NCBI RefSeq assembly: GCF_004664715.2
Contig: NC_051064.1
Span: forward strand, 112,589,740-112,653,739
Direction of reading: 5' to 3'
Origin: Peromyscus leucopus
Lineage: Eukaryota; Chordata; Mammalia; Rodentia; Cricetidae
Length of the DNA: 64,000 nt
Program-made: the position numbers and the translations under genes
Notes under the pieces: model-generated
What the model was told of the DNA's origin: nothing
The model's database searches: none
The model's input: only the letters and a program-made list of their open reading frames with translations
Part shown: positions 53,755 to 64,000 of the stretch, piece by piece
How positions within the stretch are numbered: the first letter of the stretch is position 1
Layout of the letters: every line of letters begins with the position of its first letter

Positions 53755-54345
53755 AAGCCAGCGGTGTTGATGAATGCCTATAATTCAAACACTCAGAGGG
53801 TTGAGGCAGGAGGATGTCTAGTTCAAGGCTAGCCAGTGCTACTTAACAAGAAAATCCTGCCTCAAAAATTTTTTCTGTATTCAATCTAACCAGGTTTTTT
53901 TGTTTGTTTGTTTGCTTTTGCCTTGAACTCACAGAGATCCATCTGCCTCTGCCTCCCAAGTGCTAGGATTAAAGGTGTGCATGACCACACCTGGCTTCTA
54001 ACAAGTTTGTTTTAAAAACAGAAGCAATGCCAGGCAGTGGTGGTGCAAGCCTTTAATCCCATCACTCAGGAGGCCACAGCCAGGTGGATCTCTGTGAGTT
54101 CAAGGCCATCCTGGTCTACAGAATGAGATTCAGGACAGGCACCAAAACTACACAGAGAAACCCTGTCTCGGGGAAAAATATGTTTGCCGGGCGGTGGTGG
54201 CGCATGCCTTTAATCCCAGCACTGGGGAGGCAAAGGCAGGTGGATCTCTGTGAGTTCGAAGCCAGCCTGGTCTCAGAGTGAGTTCCAGAAAAGGCACAAA
54301 GCTACACAGAGAAACCCTGTCTCAAAAACAAAACAAACAAACAAA
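53755..54345. repeat. Cluster of four B1 SINEs
   Basis: Sense (53755-53870), antisense (53895-54000), sense (54030-54178), sense (54185-54345). The last two show 'accaaaactacacagag' and 'cacaaagctacacagag' variants. More degraded B1-like sequence follows to about 54620. Confidence 0.82.
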
Positions 54346-55321
54346 AAAAACCCAGAACCACCAGTTAGCTGGGCATGGTGACCCATGTCTGTTATTCTAG
54401 CACTTGCGAGGTGGAAGTAGGATGATCAGGGGTTCAAGACCACCTTCTGATACACAATGAATTCCAGGCCAGATTGAGCTACATGAGGAAACTGTTGTCA
54501 ATAACTCCTCCCCATTGAAAGACAGTCTCACTAACAAGTAGCCCAGGCTGGCCTGGAATTCCACTCATCTTGCCTTTTAGCTTCCCAAATGCTGGGACTA
54601 CAGATGTGTGCCCTTACATCCAGCACTTTGTCTTTATGTTTTTCCTGCCTTGTTCCTACAAGGTCATCCTATGTCATATATATGACCTACAAATATACAC
54701 TCACTTCTTTATAAAGGTACAATTTTAGGCCCATGTGTCTGGTGAGAAAACAACTGTTGTGTGTTTCCATGAGCCTACTACCATTTTAATTAGAGAACAG
54801 TACTAAAATATTAGTCACCCTCTCGTTTGGTAGAAGTTCAAGACAGGTGTTAGTTACTTGTAAATCACCCCAGAGAGGATGATTTCGCAACAACACCTAT
54901 AGAAAAAGGAAACACAGGCCAGGTGTAATGGTGTACACCTAATTCCTGATATTCAGGATTGCCGCGAGCTCAAGGCAAGCCTGGGCTACATAAGGACACC
55001 CAGTCTCAGAAAGGGAGGAAGGAAGGGGGGCAGGGCAAAGTGCTAGTCTCAAAAGCCTGATAACCCGAGTTCTATCTCTGGAATCCACGTCGAAGTTAGA
55101 TGCAGAGACTCCTTGATGTTAGAATCCCAGCACTCCTACAGGCAGAGACAGGACCCCGTCACAGAAGCCGGAGTGTGCAGCATGGCCGCAGAAACCAGGA
55201 GGAACCTGCCTCAGCCAGGTGGACAGCGAGACCGGACTCCTGAAACTCGTCCTCTGGCTCCTGCAGGTTCACTGTGTCGTGCACCGAGAGCACTCACACG
55301 TCACACAGACACATTTTTTTT

Positions 55322-55499
55322 GTTTTGTTTTGTTTTTTGTTTTTTGTTTTTGTTCTTTCGAGACAGGGTTTCTCTGTGTAGCTTTGCGCCTTTCCTGGAA
55401 CTCACTTGGTAGCCCAGGATGGCCTCGAACTCACAGAGATCCACCTGGCTCTGCCTCCCGAGTGCTGGGATTAAAGGCGTGCGCCACCACTGCCCGGCT
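55322..55499 (-). repeat. Young B1 SINE with 15-bp duplication
   Basis: A complete antisense B1 flanked by perfect agacacatttttttt copies at 55307-55321 and 55500-55514. Confidence 0.95.
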
Positions 55500-55514
55500 A
55501 GACACATTTTTTTT

Positions 55515-55664
55515 CCTCTGGTTTTTTTGAAACAGGGTTTCTCTGTGTAACCTTGGCTATCTTGGAATTCTCTCTGTAGTCCAGGCTGGGCTCTAACTCA
55601 CAAAGATCCTCCTGCCTCTGCCTCCTGAGTGCTGGATTAAAGCTATGTGCTACCATCACCTGGC
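55515..55664 (-). repeat. B1 SINE
   Basis: Antisense 'gaaacagggtttctctgtg' to 'gctatgtgctaccatcacc'. It abuts the 49-bp segment shared with 19831-19879. Confidence 0.85.
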
Positions 55665-56059
55665 GACAATCTTATCTTTTATTTAAAATATACAGCCTTT
55701 CAGAGTGCCTCTTCTACAGCCCACATACATAGTTTAAAAATAAATTTTTGAAACAACTAGGTGGTTATTGATATTGGTAATAAACTGCATATTCCATGAT
55801 GATCCCATGAGAACATAATGGGGCTGAAAATTCCTTCCACCCCCATGATGTCACAGCCATTGTAAGGTCATAGCACAACACATAAAGGCTGGATTTGTGA
55901 AAATGCTAGTGTAAGCACACTTACTGTGCTGTCTGTCCTCTAGTATAGTGCAGGTTATGCACACTACATGATACTTCAAAACAAACAGCTATGTTATGGG
56001 CAGATCTATGCATTTCTTATATTATTCTTTTTCTCATTATTTTGGAAAATACTACCAGG

Positions 56060-56400
56060 TAATGAATGGTAGCACACACCTTTAATCCCAGCACTCAGGC
56101 AGAGGTAGGCAGTTCTCTGTGAGTTCGAGATCAGCCTGATCTACAGAGTGAGGTCCAGGACAGCCAGGGCTGCATAGAGAAACCTTGTCTCAAAAATCAA
56201 AATAAGCCAGGTGGTGGTGGCGCATGCCTTTAATCCCAGCACTCGGGAGGCAGAGCCAAGTGGATCTCTGTGAGTTCAAAGTCAGCCTGGGCTATGGAGT
56301 GAGTTCCAGGAAAGGTGCCAAACCTACACAGAGAAACCCTGTCACAAAAACAAAAACAAAAACCAGAGAAAATCAAAATAAAAAACAAAAACAAAAAAAG
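56060..56400 (+). repeat. Two sense B1 SINEs
   Basis: 56060-56200 ('ggacagccagggctgcatag') and 56205-56400 ('aggtggtggtggcgcatgcc' with an A-rich, AAAAC-repeated tail). Confidence 0.88.
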
Positions 56401-57864
56401 GAAAGAAAGAAAGCATTTCTACTATTAAAGGAAGTTCTGCTGTTCTTGTCGGTGTGGACAGAAGCTGCCCCATCTAGGTATCACCCACGCCTTATAGACT
56501 ACCTCATACTTGCCCTAAAGTGCTAAACTCCCAATGTGTAATTGCCTCCAGGTAAGGTGGGGCAATATGATTAACTCCCTAAATTAATGCCTTCTATCTC
56601 ATCTAAACTTCCTTCACTCATCTGCTAAACAGAGATCCTCACCTCTCTATGTAGATGATCCTTTTTCGGGCCGCCAGCTCACAAGAAGTTATTAGCTTAG
56701 GCTTGTTTCTAACTAGCTCTTATAACTTAAATGAACCCATATTTTTAAACCTACGTTCTTCCACGTGCTCACTACGTCATCTTCGTTTTGCCCACCCTTT
56801 TTCTTTCCCAGTCTGCCTGGTGACTCCCCTTTCCTCCTCCCAGAGCCCTCTCTGTCCAGGAGTCCCTGCTATTCCTCCTGCCTAGCTATTGGCTGTTCAG
56901 CTTTTTATTACACCAATCAGGGTGACACATCTTCACAGTGAACAAAAAGATTACTCCACAACACCTCTAAACTCAGAGAACACTACCCTCTAAAGTCTAT
57001 AAAGACAAAGAATTTCCTTGTTTTACAGGTGGGTTGTGGTTGGGTCTCCTATCCCAGTTTCCTCCACTTCCAGTGGTCAGCTTTATTAAGGACTCACCTC
57101 CAATCGATCCCAGAGCATATGCCTACCGGACCTGGAATCTTTCTTATTCAAAACAGGTGGGCCTGTGAGATAGTTCCACGAGTGAGGTGCCTGCTACCAA
57201 AACTGACCCCCAGAGCCTATGTGGGGAAAGGAGGAAACCAGATCCAACAAGTTATCTTCTGACCTCCACATCAATCATAGCACGCACGAGCACACACACC
57301 CCAGGCTGATGTACTATGCCACCCCAGCTACAGCTTCATACAACTCATGATTTCATGATTACTACATCTCTCGATTGCATCATTTTCTCTCACTCTTAAT
57401 CTCCTGTAGTTTGGGTTCATAATGACCCCTGAGCACACAAAACCCATCCCAGATGTTACCAACCATCATTTGACTGACCTAGAAATGAGTGTAAACTGAT
57501 TAAGAAGCTGGGCACGCACACGTGACACACCCCTTTAGTCCTAGCTATTGGGAAAGCAGAGTCTGGAGAGTTGCTCAGGCTTAGGAAATCCTGGCCAGCC
57601 TAGCACACATAGCAAGGCTACCATTTAAGACATGACTAAGGACTGCAAAGGTGGAGAAGCTGAAGACAGCCGTTGCTCACCAATCAAGTCAGTCTTGTTC
57701 CCGCGAAGCTGCCAGGACAGCTGTGATCTTGGAGAAGAACAAATTGGTGGAATTCACTTAAAGATCTGCTTCACTGAAGGCAATGGGACTTAACAAATAA
57801 ACAAACAAAAAACCCATAAAGGCTCTAGATTAGCTATAGAAAAAGTTGTTTCTTTGCAGAATGA

Positions 57865-58240
57865 GGGGTTGAACCTAGGGTCTTATGCACGCTGGGCAAG
57901 CACCCCACATTGAGCTACACCCCTAGACTTTTAAAATTATGTTTATTTTATCCAGGTGGTGGTAGCTGATCCTTGAACTCAGGAAATAGAAGCAGGTAGG
58001 TCTCTGAGTTCAAGGCCAGCCTGGTCTACAGAGTGAGTTCCAGGACAGCCAGGGCTGTTACACAGAGAAAACCTGACTGGAAAATAAAATACAATAATGA
58101 TTATTTTGAGACAGGTTCTTAAAATAGTTGCCCAGGTTGACCATAAACTTGTTATGTAAGCCAGGCAGGCTTTGAATTTTCAATCCTCCTGCTTCAGCCT
58201 CTGGAAGAGCTGGGATTACGTGCATGTGCTACCAGACAAA
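57865..58240. repeat. ID (antisense), B1 (sense), B1 (antisense)
   Basis: ID-like 'ggttgaacctagggtc' with 'caagcaccccac' (57865-57930), a sense B1 (57950-58090) and an antisense B1 (58100-58240). Confidence 0.7.
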
Positions 58241-59019
58241 AATGAATACTCCTAATGACAGGTATTGGTGTCTAGACACAGAAATTAATCCTTTTTCAAC
58301 ACCAAAACCACAACTGCTGTGACTGGGTTTGGGTTCTAGATCCCTGGCTCTAGGGGTGGTTGAGGGAAGGAAGGAAGGACAGACCCCCATACACATATAT
58401 ACAGGAAAGCTGAGACCAGGTTGGGGTCTGCTACCACTGGTGGAGGGTACGTACTACCACAGGGCGCATGGAACCTCAGCATGCCCATTAGGTACAGCAC
58501 AGGGGTAGGGGAGCTGATCTTGGTAGGAGGTCTCTGAAGGCGCAGTTTCAGGCTGGAAACACCAGGGAGGAGGAAGCTGCAGTTTTTAGTTATTGTACAC
58601 AGTGGTCGCTTTCTCTCGCTGGAACCTGGGAGGAAAGCTTTGCCATCCCTTTGGAGCCTGGTCCATGAAGGGAAATTGCTTTGCCTATTTCCCATGGGTT
58701 CAAAGCTTTGGTATCCTTGGCATCACAGTGCCCATGTCAACATTATAGTCACTCACTCAGGGGTCTCTCTGCTCCCCAACACAATCAAAGCAAGAAGCCT
58801 GCCATGCTGAAAGAAAAGCCTAGCCTGACTGTGATATTGGATTCACTGCTGTCTCTGGATAGCTGAGAAGATCATGAATCATTATTTTTGCTAGGAAAGT
58901 AGGTCAGTGACAAATCACTTCCCTAGCATGAACAAGGTCCCAAGTACATCCCTGGCACTGCCAAGAAAGGAGAGGGAGATGGGAGACAACAGAGACTAGG
59001 AGAATCATTCAAACCGGAC

Positions 59020-59150
59020 AGGCGCCGCGGACACCTATAGTTCCCTCCACCTTAGGAAGCCTGAGGAGAGAGCATCACTTGAGCTCAGAAGTTGGAGACC
59101 AGCCTGGGAAGCACAGTGGGACTCCGCTTTGAAAAACAGGTGCCAGATGG
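59020..59150 (+). repeat. B1-like SINE, old
   Basis: 'cttaggaagcctgaggag' with 'gagaccagcctgggaagc', a diverged 7SL-type body. Confidence 0.5.
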
Positions 59151-59286
59151 GGCACTTAGGAGGCATTAGGTGATCCATAGTGCACTTGAGGCCTCCCTGG
59201 GCTCTATGAGCCCTGTCTCCAAACAAGACAACCTGAGGGAGCTGTTTTGGTTCATACCTACAATCTCAGTACTCATGAGGCTGAGG

Positions 59287-59627
59287 TGTGGGAGACCCAC
59301 TCCCACCTTTTCCCCAGGGTACTCTTGAGGAGAGAGAAGTGAAATATTTAGATAGAAGGACAGAGGGGAGAGAGACAGATGGAAACACAGGATAGATCGG
59401 GAGGGCCTGGATCCTAATCCACCAGCCCCTTCTGTCTCTTCTAAAGGGCTTTTTATAGGAATGACAAGGGGTGGAGCAAAAGACCTCCCCCTAGCACAGC
59501 CAAGGGCAGACCCGTCCAATCATCTGGTAACCACGCACGCACGTACGTGGTCAATCCATCCCCTTATGCAGCTCTGCTGGGTAAAGCAAGCTCAAATTTC
59601 ACTAGGAAACCTCTGTGGGCTCCCACA
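59287..59627 (-). mobile_element. Solo LTR (ERV2/ERVK-like), antisense
   Basis: 341 bp with perfect 8-bp terminal inverted repeats (tgtgggag / ctcccaca), flanked by ctgagg at 59281-59286 and 59628-59633. On the - strand it has a TATA box (cctataaaaag near 59458). No internal genes remain. The 6-bp duplication fits class II ERVs. Confidence 0.9.
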
Positions 59628-59791
59628 CTGAGGTAAAAGACAAATTTTGTTCCCTCAAGAGCCAAACAACAAGAACAACAAAATAACAAAAGAGAAAGCC
59701 AATGGCTATGTGAAAACAGCAGGGTCATTTTGGGGCGGCTCCACACGCACTGACTGTGGAAGAAAATCACCTGCCAGAGCAAATCTTCAGT

Positions 59792-59815
59792 GGGGGGGGG
59801 GGGGGGGGCGGGGGA
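59792..59815. repeat. Long G run
   Basis: An almost pure G stretch of over 20 bases with one C, a quadruplex candidate and an assembly-sensitive site. Confidence 0.85.
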
Positions 59816-60479
59816 TTGCCATTCTAGAAACAAACCGGAGTCAGTGCTGAGTCTCAAGGCTTTTAAGGATGGGATTGCAGTCTTGCTTGGGAACAGTGTG
59901 GTAGTTACAAATTGAAAGTCTGTGTGATCTGGTTAGAGAAAACCCCGGGGTCTCCAAGCACATCGGTACGTACACAATGCCCAAGTGCACCAGGAGCCAC
60001 AAGAAACCTCCACCCAGCTTTTCTGAGATGTTGTCCTGAATTGCTGTGCTAGTGAGAAGGAGGACGGTTGTTAGAAATAACGTATTTCAAGAGCTTGATT
60101 ATTAGTTGGGTCTGTTGGAGCAGCCCTGTGATCCTAGCTACTCAACAGCGGAGGCAGGAGGATTACAAACTGAAGTCCTGCCTGTGCTAGGAGAGTGAAT
60201 ACAGGGATAGCCTGGCTTTAGGAACTGAAAACCCATGTAAAAATAAGTAAGTCTGGGGCAACCCACTTCTGGGTTGGCTCCCTGTGTACTCTCTGGCCTT
60301 AGGGAGCTGTTTCTCAGTAAACTCTGCTTCCCTGCCTTAAAACAAAACAAAACAACAACAACAAAAAACCAAGCCAGTTGTAGTGTTGTACACTTTGGGA
60401 AGTGGAGACAGAACCAATAAGAGTTCAAGGTCATCCTCAGCTACACAGCCTGGGCTACACAAGATCCTACCTCAAACAA

Positions 60480-60560
60480 GGGGACTGGAGATATAGCTCA
60501 GTATTGGGTTAGCAGGTATGAGACCCTGAGTTCAAATCACTCGCACACACACACACACCA
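60480..60560 (+). repeat. ID-type SINE with CA tail
   Basis: 'ggactggagatatagctcag' and 'gagaccctgagttcaaatc' followed by a CA run. Confidence 0.7.
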
Positions 60561-61174
60561 CATACTTTTTGCTTATTATTGAGAATATTCTAATAAATTC
60601 TCCTGTGAGTGATGTTTATTTCAGTACCAAACTGCTGTTTCTCCATCCAACCTACCTCTTTGATCTAACCCTGAGATCAAGGAGTCATGATAGCTTTTAG
60701 AAAGTCCTGGGACTCAAGGAAGACCCTTGCCTAGGCTACTGCTGCAATGGGGGAGGGTGCTGAAAAGACACTGACGCAATTCTGGAAACACTGTGACATC
60801 TGTGACTGTATCTGGAACTTTGCCCTTGGTTGGGTGATGTCACCGAGGTATGAATGCATGGTATCTGGAATAAGACACTCAAGATGTTCACCCAGGACGA
60901 CAGAGGACTCACCAGGGATGAGGAGGCAGCGATAGCTGCATGTGTAGAGATGGCCAACAATTTCACCTGCATGTGGATGAGGATGATGCTGAGCTCCCAG
61001 GAGAGGTTTCTTAGCAACTGGCCTGGGGGTTGATGGGAACAGGAACAGCTGCAGACAGGAAAGGGGAAAGTAAATGTCAGAGGAAGACAAATCCCAAGAA
61101 AGTCAGGAGGAGAGCTGAGAGGAAGCCTTGTAGACTTGAGTGATTTCCTCAAGAACCACTTCAAAATGAAGACT

Positions 61175-61240
61175 TGGCTGTAGCTTGATGGTAGAACACT
61201 TGCCTGGCATGGTTAAGGTTCTGTCCCCAGCACTGCAGGG
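61175..61240 (+). repeat. ID-type SINE
   Basis: 'ggctgtagcttgatggtag' to 'tctgtccccagcactgcagg'. Confidence 0.75.
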
Positions 61241-61257
61241 ACAACAAAGTCATATGG

Positions 61258-61860
61258 ACCCTGAAAGATTTTCTCTTTTATTGTTGAGATTATAATATAA
61301 TCACAGCAATTCTCACTTCCCCTTCCCTCCCTCCAAACCCTCCCCATACACCCCTCCTTGCTCTCTTCCTAATCCATGGCCTCTTCTTTTCATTAGTTGT
61401 TGCTACATGAATCTATGTATATACACATATATTTCTGAATATAACCTGCTCGGTCCATATACTGTTACTCATATGCATGTTTCCAGGGCTGACCATTTGG
61501 TATTGGATAACCAATTGGCGTGCTCTTCCCTGTTTCGCCCACTCTCAGCATTCCTTAGTTGCCTGTAGCTCTTTGTGTAGGGTTGAGACCTCATGGGCTC
61601 CCCATCCCACCCCATCCACTTTGGAATGCCTATTATTGCTGTCCTGGTTCAGCTCATGCTCACGCAGTCACGTGGTGATACTTTACGGGTTTACCTTCAG
61701 ACATTCCTAGGAGAGAAAGACTCGCAGCAAATTCCCTGATCTTCTGGCTTTTCTGTTCCCCGAGCCCTAGGTGTAAGAGTATATCCATTGGGACTGGGCT
61801 CTACAATTCTACAATTTGATTGGGCAAGGGCTTTGACTCAGTCATTACTCTTGTCTTCGG
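61258..61860 (+). mobile_element. Old rodent L1-like fragment
   Basis: The block series 'ttattgttgagattataat', 'gggctgaccatttggtattg', 'gtagctctttgtgtagggtt' and 'ccattgggactgggctc' is familiar from a common rodent LINE-derived repeat. No intact frame is present. The subfamily is not assigned. Confidence 0.55.
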
Positions 61861-61959
61861 CCTCTCAAGGAGGGTCTAACACTGTTTGAACTATAGATAA
61901 TGTCTTAATTTATTTTGGGATATTTTATTTAAATTTTATTATGTTTTATGTATTTGGGT

Positions 61960-62130
61960 GTTTGCCCGCATATGTATTGGTGCACCACTTGTGTGCCTGG
62001 TGCCCATAGAAGCTAGAATAGGAAGTGGATCCCCTGGCACTGGAGTTGCAGACTATTGTGAGCTGCCACGTGGGTTCTGGGAATTGAACCGGAGTTTTCT
62101 GGGTTAACCTCTAAGCCATCTCGCCAGCAT
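61960..62130 (-). repeat. B3-type SINE
   Basis: Antisense, with 'ggatcccctggcactggag', 'gggaattgaaccggag' and 'taagccatctcgccagc'. Confidence 0.82.
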
Positions 62131-63184
62131 TAGGATGTACTTATTCAAAGAATTAAGAAGAGGAAATGATATGTGCCCTCTCATTGAAACATGAAGGAAA
62201 GGATGCACATCTGCCCACAGAGACTGGGATTTAAGAACTTGCAGAGAATTGTCAATAAAGTAATGGACAGAAATGAAAATGGTCTATCCGATAGGGAGTA
62301 GAATTGCCAGCAACGTGACCCCTCCTCCCAAGGATTATGGCTTCAAAATGTGTTGTGCAACGACAAAAACATTAAAAATCATGATGAAGGTATGGATAGA
62401 ACATTGTGTTTGTTTGCCAAACTTGTTCCTGACAAATGGGGCTCTATGTGCCAAGACGGGAAACAACAGTCCTTGAAGCTTTTAGACAGAGAAATAAGCT
62501 CAAGACGCAGGATGATTTGCTTAGTGTTTGAACAGTAAGTAACAAAACACATTAGAAAGACAGGATGTGGGGAGGAGAAATGGAAAATAGCCTCTCTGCC
62601 TGTGTCCACAGGCTCTGTTCTGAGTTTATTAATGGAACACTAACAATGTGGCATGCCAGCAGGCTGAGCTGCACAGTTTATATGTATTGTAAAGGTGCCC
62701 GCCGACCCAGGGAACGAGAGGCAGCTGCGGTTCAGAAGCTTCTCTCCAAACTCCTGAAATTGCCCAGAGGGCAGAATCTGCCCATGTGGTGCACACTGTT
62801 CTAGTTTCCACAAGGGCGTCACAGAATATGGCAGAGGTCCTACCGTGGGTAATGGCGCAGGCCACTCATTAGTGTGTTGGGGTCTAACCCCTTAGCTGCC
62901 ACAAGTGTTTTTCTCCAGCAACACTGGGGTCAAACTGAACATGTTGCCTTCGCAGAAACGAATGAAAAGATATGACTAATGTCCGTCATACACAGCCCGT
63001 TTTCTCGTCTTGCTCATCTTGTTGATAGTGCTGTGGGTGTTGATACACGCTCAGGACAGTTCATGACCTTATCTTCCTCTAATCCTACCATCAGGATTTA
63101 ATGAAGGGAGAGAAGCAATTTATACAAGTTTTTCTATGACTTCCACAAATGGACTGTGGGGCACTTACACACCCAATAGACAAA

Positions 63185-63185
<1 letters not shown>

Positions 63186-63229
<44 letters not shown>
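63186..63229. repeat. (CA)n microsatellite
   Basis: About 22 CA units. Confidence 0.96.
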
Positions 63230-63230
<1 letters not shown>

Positions 63231-63489
63231 CAAAATAGGGAGAGCAGGAATGAAAAAGGGAAGCTTTGGGGCCACAACTCTTAGACCCAACAACAGGGTT
63301 AAGCCTTGGGTGTAATGAGCACTTGTGAGGTGGAAGCAGGGGAATGAGGGATTCACATCATCCTGGGTTATGTAAGGAGTTTAAGGCTAGCCTGAGCTAC
63401 AAGAGACAAAACCAAACCAAACAAATACCACTAAAAACGAAAAAGAATCACTAAGTAGAAATGAGATTTTTTTCAATCACTTTTTTCTT

Positions 63490-63800
63490 TTTTTTTTAGA
63501 GACAGGGTTTCTCTGTGTAGCTTTGTGCCTTTCCTAGAACCCACTCTGTAGCCCAGGCTGGCCTTGAACTCACAAAGATCCACCTACCTCTGCCTCCTGA
63601 GTGCTGTGAGTAAAGGGGTGTGCCACCACCGCCCAGTAAACATATTTTTCCCCCCTGAGACAGGGTTTCTTTGCATAGTTTTGGTGCCTGTCCTGGATCT
63701 CACTCTGTAGACCAGGATGGCCTTGAACTCACAGAGATCTGCCTGGCTCTGGCCTCCTGAGTGCTGGGATTAAAGGTGTGTGCCACCACCGCCCGGCTCA
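63490..63800 (-). repeat. Two antisense B1 SINEs
   Basis: 63490-63640 ('ctttgtgcctttcctagaac') and 63655-63800 ('gttttggtgcctgtcctgg'), two different B1 variants side by side. Confidence 0.9.
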
Positions 63801-63964
63801 ATCACTTTTCCTTATCCCTGACTTGGGAAAAATTTTGAAAATAATTTCTAAGGAATTTGTCCTCCACACTAGTCACCAGAACTCCGTGTGTCTAAACACA
63901 CCAGGCTCTCAGCACCTCTTCCTCATATCTGGAAAGTTCTCCTAAACTAGGGGATTTTCTTAAC

Positions 63965-64000
63965 TTTGCTTTTGCTGAGAATTGAACCTAGGGCCTTACA
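63965..64000 (-). repeat. ID-type SINE, cut by window end
   Basis: 'gctgagaattgaacctaggg' is the reverse of the 3' part of an ID element. Confidence 0.55.

Larger units (their letters stand above)
52481..64000. other. Upstream intergenic DNA, no gene recognised
   Basis: Contains SINEs, a solo LTR, an L1-like fragment and unassigned sequence (for example 52990-53750, 58240-59020, 59630-60100 and 62140-63180). No coding exon is recognised. In human the neighbour on this side is CDKN2C, far beyond this window. Confidence 0.65.

Noticed and set aside
55113..55530. Overlapping 99- and 103-codon + strand frames
   Set aside because: They read through the T-rich and body parts of an antisense B1; no gene evidence.
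59166..59519. 117-codon - strand frame
   Set aside because: It lies almost entirely within the solo LTR and carries no retroviral or host domain.

Overview
The window is nuclear DNA from a muroid rodent. It is dense in B1 SINEs and also carries B2/B3, B4 and ID SINEs, LINE-1 pieces, two well-delimited solo LTRs and many (CA)n tracts. Many B1 copies have a body variant ('caaagctacacagag', 'gcgcctttcctgg') that I associate with cricetids (hamsters, voles, deer mice) rather than Mus. The family-level assignment is inference.

Two protein-coding genes lie tail to tail. On the + strand, positions 447-17804 hold the last 13 coding exons of TTC39A, a tetratricopeptide-repeat protein of the TTC39/Iml2 family. 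I joined them by GT-AG rules; they give one unbroken frame of 435 codons plus a stop. The 5' part of the gene lies left of the window. On the - strand, positions 51743-28161 hold the complete RNF11 coding sequence in three exons (41 codons, 56 codons plus 2 nt, then 1 nt plus 56 codons and the stop; 154 aa). It encodes a small RING-H2 protein with a lipidated N-terminus and a PPxY motif. Its first exon sits in a CpG island at about 51.36-52.48 kb. The order TTC39A > < RNF11 matches what I know of human 1p32, so this is ordinary conserved synteny.

Layout: 1-17.8 kb, TTC39A exons and introns (few SINEs, a minisatellite, a (GT)n tract). 17.8-18.4 kb, TTC39A 3' UTR. About 18.4-26 kb, SINE-rich DNA between the two 3' ends. 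About 26-28.16 kb, probable RNF11 3' UTR of uncertain end. 28.16-51.74 kb, RNF11, with intron 1 (20.6 kb) packed with SINEs, a 5'-truncated L1 with a 12-bp target-site duplication and a 388-bp solo LTR 76 bp from exon 2. 51.4-52.5 kb, promoter and CpG island. 52.5-64 kb, upstream intergenic DNA with more SINEs, an antisense 341-bp solo LTR and an old L1-like fragment.

The two genes do not form a pathway with each other. I found no undescribed biological system. The observations worth a second look are structural: retroelement insertions with intact duplications, the CGG tract and short upstream ORFs at the RNF11 5' end, a GGT/GGC expansion inside a B1 in RNF11 intron 1, and one unassigned exon-like segment. 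SINE boundaries are estimated by eye and are good to roughly 5-20 bases.
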